This document shows, piece by piece, positions 58,020 to 64,000 of a stretch of 64,000 bases of DNA. The position numbers and the translations under genes were made by a program. Position 1 is the stretch's first letter, and each line of letters begins with the position of its first letter. Source of the stretch: Sporothrix humicola (taxonomy: Eukaryota; Ascomycota; Sordariomycetes; Ophiostomatales; Ophiostomataceae); NCBI GenBank assembly GCA_021396245.1, contig WNYE01000034.1, positions 62,001-126,000 of the forward strand, in the 5' to 3' direction. Below the pieces are notes generated by a model. The model did no database searches. It saw only the letters and a program-made list of their open reading frames with translations, and was not told the origin of the DNA.

Positions 58020-61000
58020 CGTGTCAATTGGGTGTGTTTGTGGCTTTCCAAGAGCTGTTGTTGACCCTATGATCACCAAAGCTCGGCTCGCCTGACGTTT
58101 TGGCAGCTGCGATGCGGTCCAAAATTATTCTGCCGCCCTTGTCCGCCTTATTTTTGAGCTACAGTGGGCAAGCACGACTTGCCAGCTTGAGCTCTGAATT
58201 TCGCCCCTAGCACCTGCCGTAATGAGCCCATCAACGCGCCAGAACGCGCTTTCCTTACACGAACAGTACTAATAAGAACACGAGCACGGCACGTTCCGGG
58301 ACCTTCCCGATAAGTTTGAATTGACAGCAGGAAACGACGTCGTTGACATCAATTGACATAAACCGCCACCAACGTGCCTGTATCTTGTCTCCCCCGTATC
58401 TTGGTTCATCTGGTTCGTCGCTTTCGCCTCGCCCGTTCGCCTCCGCCTCCCTCTTGTCGTTGCAGGTCTCACGGCAGACCCGCCCACCGTGCCGCGCGGT
58501 ATGTGATCTCTTGTTTCTCCTGCTCCTCTTTGTCGATCGCCGCGCGCCAAGTGGCCGGGTACAGAAATAAGAAACCACCATGAGCAGATCAAATCTGTCG
58601 GTCCTGTCATGTCCTGTCACATTTGGCTCGATCGACGAAGACATTTATCACCTTTTCGAGATTTTGTGGTAATTTGTCGCTGCCCGCCTTGCTCTTTCAG
58701 CTCGCTTGGACAGTTAGGGGTCTCCAATCTACAGCGCCAGCCCCGTCTTTGCCAATCACTGACTCAGGCTGTTGACTTTGACGTTCGCCTCATTTGTCGC
58801 CTGCCTCGTTATTGTTGGTATTCGACTTCGATACTGTAGTTTTGAGGCTCATATTCAATGTGCCTTTGTATATTCATAATGTATTTGTATTATGTACCAG
58901 GTACTGATACAAGAATACTCTTTCTGTCAGGGAAATCTAGACACGCCCCTATGCGCCCTCACTCCCTTCACACCACCCCTCTAGGTCCCGGCAAGCCTCC
59001 GGAGTGTGTCTGCATCTCGAGCTAAACGCGCGGAGAATGAGCCGGCATATACCCAATTGGTCTAGACGCGAGCGAGGCTTTCCTGAGTTTCTCCTTTCTT
59101 TTTCTTCTTCGTTCTCTCTGCACCCTTCTTCGCACCCCTCCCAAGTCAATAAACGGACACTAAATACGAGTAGGTGCTGAATCTGGAGGCAGGGTCCTTC
59201 TTCCCGTAGCTTTCTGTTTTGTGCCCTGTTGTTTCCTTTGTTTCCTTTTTTCTTTCTTCCTTCGTCTCGATGCGGCATATCGCATATTCTAGCCCGTTTA
59301 TGTCTTGGTATCCTGTGGTTTGAGTGTCTTGAGTGCCTTGGGGCTGTCTGGATGTCTCGTTTTTGACCACCGCCACACGCGCCACCGTGGGTCAATGGAA
59401 GAGAAAGGAGAAGAAAAAGAAACAAAAAAGAAGCAAAGACGACCAAAAAGTGCTTGACTGGAAATATCGGCAAGTAAAAAAGGCAGGCTCTTGCGAGGGA
59501 AGATAGAAAGAAAATACGACGTGGGAAAGCAAAAACCGGTACCAAGGGACCGAGAAAAACCCCAAATGTCTTTTCCCAGGGGTCTGTCCCAAGAATCTGT
59601 CCCAAGAATCTGTCCCAAGAATCTGTCCCAAAGCCATGTCCCAAGGCAATCTCGATGCCGACGCCTGTTGTCACAACTGACCATCGGTGCATTGGCTGTG
59701 CGATCAATGATCGGTCATGAGGTAAAAGGCGTGCATGTGTACATCGTGCATAGACCAAACAGCCCGTCACCGCAAGACAGACGAAATGTGCATTTCCCAA
59801 CAAATGTATTTTTGGACCTCTTCTGCGGCTGTATCGTATCTTGCGATAGTATTTTATTTCCTATGTTATCTTTTGTTCTATTTCATTTTTACTTTTATTT
59901 CATTTTCATACTCCTTCTCTGCCCTCGGTCAATCCTGCCCTATTTCTCATTCCCCCCACACACTTTCTCAGCTGGCCTTGCCAAACTGTACCCCACTGAT
60001 GGACAGATTGTCTCCAAGTTGATGGCAAGCCACATGCCCTACAGCCCCTACTCTTCTACATCGTTGAGTGAAAGCATCCACGTTGGACTTTGTTTCCTTC
60101 TTTGCGTCTTTCCTTATTTGCTTCTTTGCTTCTTCTCCCTCTCTTCCAAGATATACCCACGACGCCCATCGGTGCTCACTTCCTCCCTTTCTTCCCTCGC
60201 TTGTCTCGTTAAAGAGGGTTCTCGTCTCGTTCGCCTCGTTCCCGGGACTGAAATCCGTCCCAGCCGGTGCCAAATCTTTGTCTCGCCGGGCAATGTGGGC
60301 GTCAATGGGGGCGTTGGTAAAAGAGCCCCACGCACTCTGTAATTGTTGGTGGGCATCTTTGTCCGCCTCTGGCAAGTTTCGGTGCATTGTGTATTTTGTG
60401 TATTTTCATCCGATTCCAACGTCAACAGTGTACATCTTCCCTATCACGACGCATGTCTCTGCCCAGCACCTTTCTCTCGGGGGTTTTATCTGACATGTGC
60501 AGCTCCGTACGTTGACGTTGACGTTGTGCGCCGTACAGAGCATGTCCTCACTCTCACATTACCCCCCTGTCACCTTTCCCTTTCCCTTTCCCATTTCCCA
60601 TTTCCCATTTCCTAGCCGTTTCGGTTCTCCTTTCTGTGTATGTGTTTTTCACAAGTGTTTGCGTAGTGCCTATCTATGGCTCAGCTATTTCAGCTCTGCT
60701 TCAGCTGCCTCCGCTTCCCACTCGCGACTTATTTGACATTTTGACTTACCCGCCCGGCCGTTTGATTGTACACAGTCGCGCCGAGTGCTCAATGTCTGAA
60801 TAAGTCAATGTGTTTTGCTTTGATCTCGCTTTGCCTGGCATCCAAACCCTCGTTCTCGCTTTGCTCGAGATAATTCGCCTCTGTAAAATACCTGTATCTC
60901 GGCTTTGAATGACCCCTATACGGAGTAATAAACCTCCCCTATTTCTTCTCCGTAGTTCCAACGTCCATTTGCCACAACTGCTTGCCTCGCTTCATTCGAA

Positions 61001-64000
61001 ACAGGCCCACTGTGTCCCGGTAGTTGGAGCCTCCCTTTTCTAATGCTTGGGTCTTGTCTCCTTTTCTGCGCTTCCCTTTTCGTCTTATTGCTGTATCTCG
61101 TCTTCATTTCGTTATCTGTACTTCTTACTCAACTTTCGGCTCTCATAGACCTTCAAAACAATTGACTTGGACTTGTCGACCACAACGTCGACAGCCGTCC
61201 AGATTAGAATACCCGGCGTACGAAGTACAAGATCTCGCGCCCACGCCTGTCAAGTAATACTTTGTGCTTCATAATCCGTGCATCTCGTGAAAAGCATGTA
61301 CAAGTAAAACAACCCCCATGGGCTGTGCCTGATTTGCGTGGGCCAGGCCAGACGCTAGAAATACACCTGTACCCACTCGGGCCACTCTTTCCCCCACTGT
61401 CACAAGAAAACCCTGGAGTAGATCCCTCTGTAACTGAGGCAGGTCAACAACCTTGCAAGCTGAAAAGAATAGTGGGTGACGAGGGAGATCAAAACGACAA
61501 AAAAGGATTTCGAGGTAAAAAAGAAAGAAAAGAAGAAAAATGGCAGGAGAAGAGGGCCCGCAAAAGAGAGAAATAGGAAACTGTGCCAAGACACTGCAAA
61601 TCATAGTGACGGTGTATTTTGTATCTTGTATCTTGGGATCACCCTCCTCTTGCAAGTAATACGACGGATTTTACCAGAGAAATGAAAGAGAGGAGTAGCT
61701 GGGGGCCAGCTGGTGAGAAGCTGGGAAAAAGAAACAACAGACGGAGGAAGGGGGCGGAGAGGAAAAGGTGGAAGAAAAGAGAAAAGAAACAAGAAAGTGC
61801 TTTCCAGGAACCGAGAAAAAATGACTGGAATTCCGAAAAAAGAAAAGGAAACGAACCGGCGGGTCACAGCAGACTTTTTGCCGGGTATTATGTTACTTTG
61901 GAACCTGGGCATTGGGAACGAGGAACGAGGTATTGGGAAGCAACGCATCTAGCCGGGTCAACATCAACAATGCAAAAGGCCGCCAAAAAGTCAACAAAAA
62001 TAACGGACTAACAACCAACGATCGCGAACAGAAACCCAACTGCCAATAGCCGCCCCAGGTGTTCGGCCTACCGGCCGACTAAACGCGTTCCTTTTACGTT
62101 GCTATTCCAAATTTACACCACTTTTCTTATTCCTGAATTTTTTTTTTTATCTTCACACCTCGTTCTATCACTTTCTAATTTTTTAGATTTTCTCCTGAAT
62201 ATCCCTTCCATCCACCAGCCCTCCCTCCCTGGCGCCGCGCCTCGCATCCACAACATTCCTCACCGGCGGGTTCATCATCGCTCGTTCTGTTTTAGCGCCT
62301 TTAACCCACAGCTCTCTACAGCTCTAGTGTTCATCTTGTTCATGGCTGTTGTGTGTTTTGTGTGTTCGTGTGTCGTTCGTGCCCGCCCACTTAGTCGTTT
62401 TTTTGTGTATCTGATCCTCATGAGATCCGGTGCCTTCCCTTTAGCTCCCTCTTTTTTGTCTCGTCTCCTCTTTTTGACTCCTCTCTCCGCCCTCCCCGTC
62501 CTCTCAGGTCTCTCCGTCCGCCCCAAAAAACCTCTTCAGTTCCCCTTGTCTTGTCCCATCCAGCTGGAGCTGGAAGAGCTGGAAATCTGGCACCCAAGGC
62601 ATCGATCGCCCTTTGCACATCCCATCGCTTGTGGGATTTTGTGGGTTTCTAAGTTTGGGTCTCTGGATTTTGTGGATTGGAATTCAGTTTGCCAGCTGGT
62701 CTCGTCATATTGTCATATTGTCATCTCGTGTATTCGCCTTTTGTCTTTTTGTTCACCTCGCTTTTGTGCCTGTATCTCGTCTTTGTATCTCGCCTCTTCT
62801 CCCGTACGAAGGTTCAGCGAGATACCTGTTTTAAACGCTGTTGCTACTAAAGGACTAACAGGAAGACTGAGAGAAAGCGGGCACGGGCGGACAGGTGACA
62901 CGAGATGTCAACCATTCGCTTGGAGACTGCGAGACTGCGAACCGTTTACAGACAGCCCAGACAGAGACATGGGCAATGGCATTGACACGGGCATACACAG
63001 TAGACACATAGACACAATAAACAGAGACAACATGTCATAATATCAAGACAAAAAGACGAGGCTCATATCGAGAAACAGATATGCAAGGGCAAACACAAAC
63101 AGCTAGAACCGAAAACCAAAAACTAAAAAAGAGCAGACGAAAATCCTCCGAAACTCCCAAGCTAACGGCCCTTTCCCAGCCAAGCTGAGGCCGTATGCCG
63201 TCAGTTGTCTTTAGTGTCCTTAAAATGTCAGTTTCGTCTATTGTTTATCGTCTATTTTATCGTCTATTCCTACTCGGTAAGATATTATTCTCGTAAAAAA
63301 GTGTTCTCGCTATCATCTCGTTAGTTGAACTTATGCCGTTCAGTTCACATCTTTCGTACGGAGCAGTCCGTCCAGCCCTAGACCCCCATCGGCATGCCCA
63401 GTCCAAGCCGATGAGGACCGCACAAATTACTAGCCCTCCCTTTCTAGTATCCAAGACCGTCCCTTCGGCAGACAGATAGTGGAGGAGGCCCAGGAAGAAC
63501 AGACGACACGCTTGCACCATGCATCATTTGCACGGAGGAGGAATGTAAACTGATGCTCTGAACTGGTGCAGCCTTGTTGAAGCCAGACGTGTTTTCTGCT
63601 TCCCTGTCCAGTTTGTTTCTGGTTTTTGGGCTCGTTTCTTTTTTATTTTACTTTGGATTTATTTTTCGTTCTCGCCTCACATCCTCACATCCTCACATCG
63701 CTGCCTGTCGTATTTTCTTTTTTCTCCTTCGGGCTACGTTCTCTTTGCTTTTTCGTTTTCTTTTCTTTTCACGGTCCCCCCCTCTTCATCCCTCCCCTCC
63801 ACCCTCTTCACGGGTTTTTATTTTCTTTTTCTTCTCTTTCTTGGTCAACGTTCTGGCATGGTCTTTTTTTTAAAAAAAAAGTGCTGCCTCTTTGATGTGC
63901 TTGCAGATTACATCCACACCCCCTCTCCCTCTCGCAAGCTCACTCTTTTTTTGTTTAAAAATATTTAGCCTTCTGTCTCTGTTGTCTCTCATCTCTCTCC
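58020..64000. other. Gene-free DNA right of the AsnRS gene; probable upstream region of a further gene
   Basis: No coding region can be supported in about 6 kb. The first 200 bp form the AsnRS promoter. The word TACGGAGT is at 60919-60926, and CTTTCC/CATTTCC runs lie at 60577-60613. The plus strand is CT-rich at 62100-62560 and again from 63560 to the window end. As the plus-strand genes here have CT-rich leaders, a plus-strand gene may start shortly after 64000 (inference). Open frames at 58949-59803, 59491-60342 and 62099-63040 lack an ATG at their start and look like composition artefacts. Confidence 0.4.
59584..59631 (+). repeat. 13-bp tandem repeat (CTGTCCCAAGAAT)
   Basis: Three exact copies of a 13-bp unit plus a partial fourth, with a diverged ATGTCCCAAGG just after. 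It lies in gene-free DNA. The unit length is not a multiple of three, which argues against a coding repeat. Confidence 0.9.

Noticed and set aside
58020..58079. Upstream extension of the AsnRS frame by 20 codons
   Set aside because: The extension starts at TTG, not ATG. The ATG at 58019 begins a typical mitochondrial presequence.
58949..60342. Overlapping opposite-strand open frames of about 284 codons
   Set aside because: Both begin at non-ATG codons, overlap each other, and run through a 13-bp tandem repeat that is not a multiple of three.
62099..63040. 313-codon plus-strand open frame
   Set aside because: It begins at TTG in CT-rich DNA. Ser/Leu/Phe-rich residues follow from the base composition, so I read it as a leader region.
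1..64000. 5S rRNA or complete tRNA gene
   Set aside because: I looked for the conserved 5S words and for A/B boxes with pairing stems in the gene-free parts. Nothing complete was found by eye; a covariance search would be decisive.

Overview
The window looks like nuclear DNA of a filamentous ascomycete (Pezizomycotina, most likely Sordariomycetes). The genes are GC-rich. Their short introns have GT donors, CTAAC/CTAAT-type branch points and AG acceptors. Most closely resembled fungal products are a Pac2-type WOPR regulator, a cytochrome b5-acyl-CoA dehydrogenase fusion and a mitochondrial asparaginyl-tRNA synthetase. No bacterial-style operon, CRISPR array or recognisable transposon gene is visible.

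Left third (1-17 kb), ordinary gene spacing. Three genes run on the plus strand: a DHA2-type MFS transporter with a very long disordered N-terminus (2130-5345), the flap endonuclease FEN1/RAD27 (6198-7577, three exons, one of only 5 nt), and the cytochrome b5-ACAD fusion (9516-11204, two exons). A fourth plus-strand gene of unknown function (about 11889-13730) has a disturbed reading frame near its start. It converges on a minus-strand gene for an 808-aa, proline- and NPF-rich, largely disordered protein (14109-16535).

Middle (17-29 kb). Linker histone H1 lies on the minus strand (19837-21005, five exons). Upstream of it is a candidate small minus-strand gene (21602-22075), then an AT-rich stretch, then a single-exon Gti1/Pac2 (WOPR) transcription regulator on the minus strand (26965-28596).

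Right half (28.6-64 kb). This is almost gene-free. The only gene I can support is mitochondrial asparaginyl-tRNA synthetase (56259-58019, minus). The 27.7 kb between the WOPR gene and the synthetase holds purine and pyrimidine tracts, short tandem repeats, a perfect 38-bp-arm hairpin at 34264-34343, a degenerate tRNA-like segment near 44.5 kb, and a 10-N assembly gap at 43088-43097 inside homopolymer sequence. The last 2 kb are CT-rich, as upstream of the plus-strand genes here, so a gene may begin just beyond the window.

The genes do not form one pathway. They are housekeeping functions (replication and repair, chromatin, mitochondrial translation, lipid oxidation), one transporter, one developmental regulator and two proteins of unknown or scaffold type. 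No obvious new multi-gene system is visible. The most unusual items are the 5-nt FEN1 exon that carries a catalytic aspartate, the perfect hairpin, the size of the gene desert next to the WOPR gene, and the repeated word TACGGAGT in the gene-poor part.
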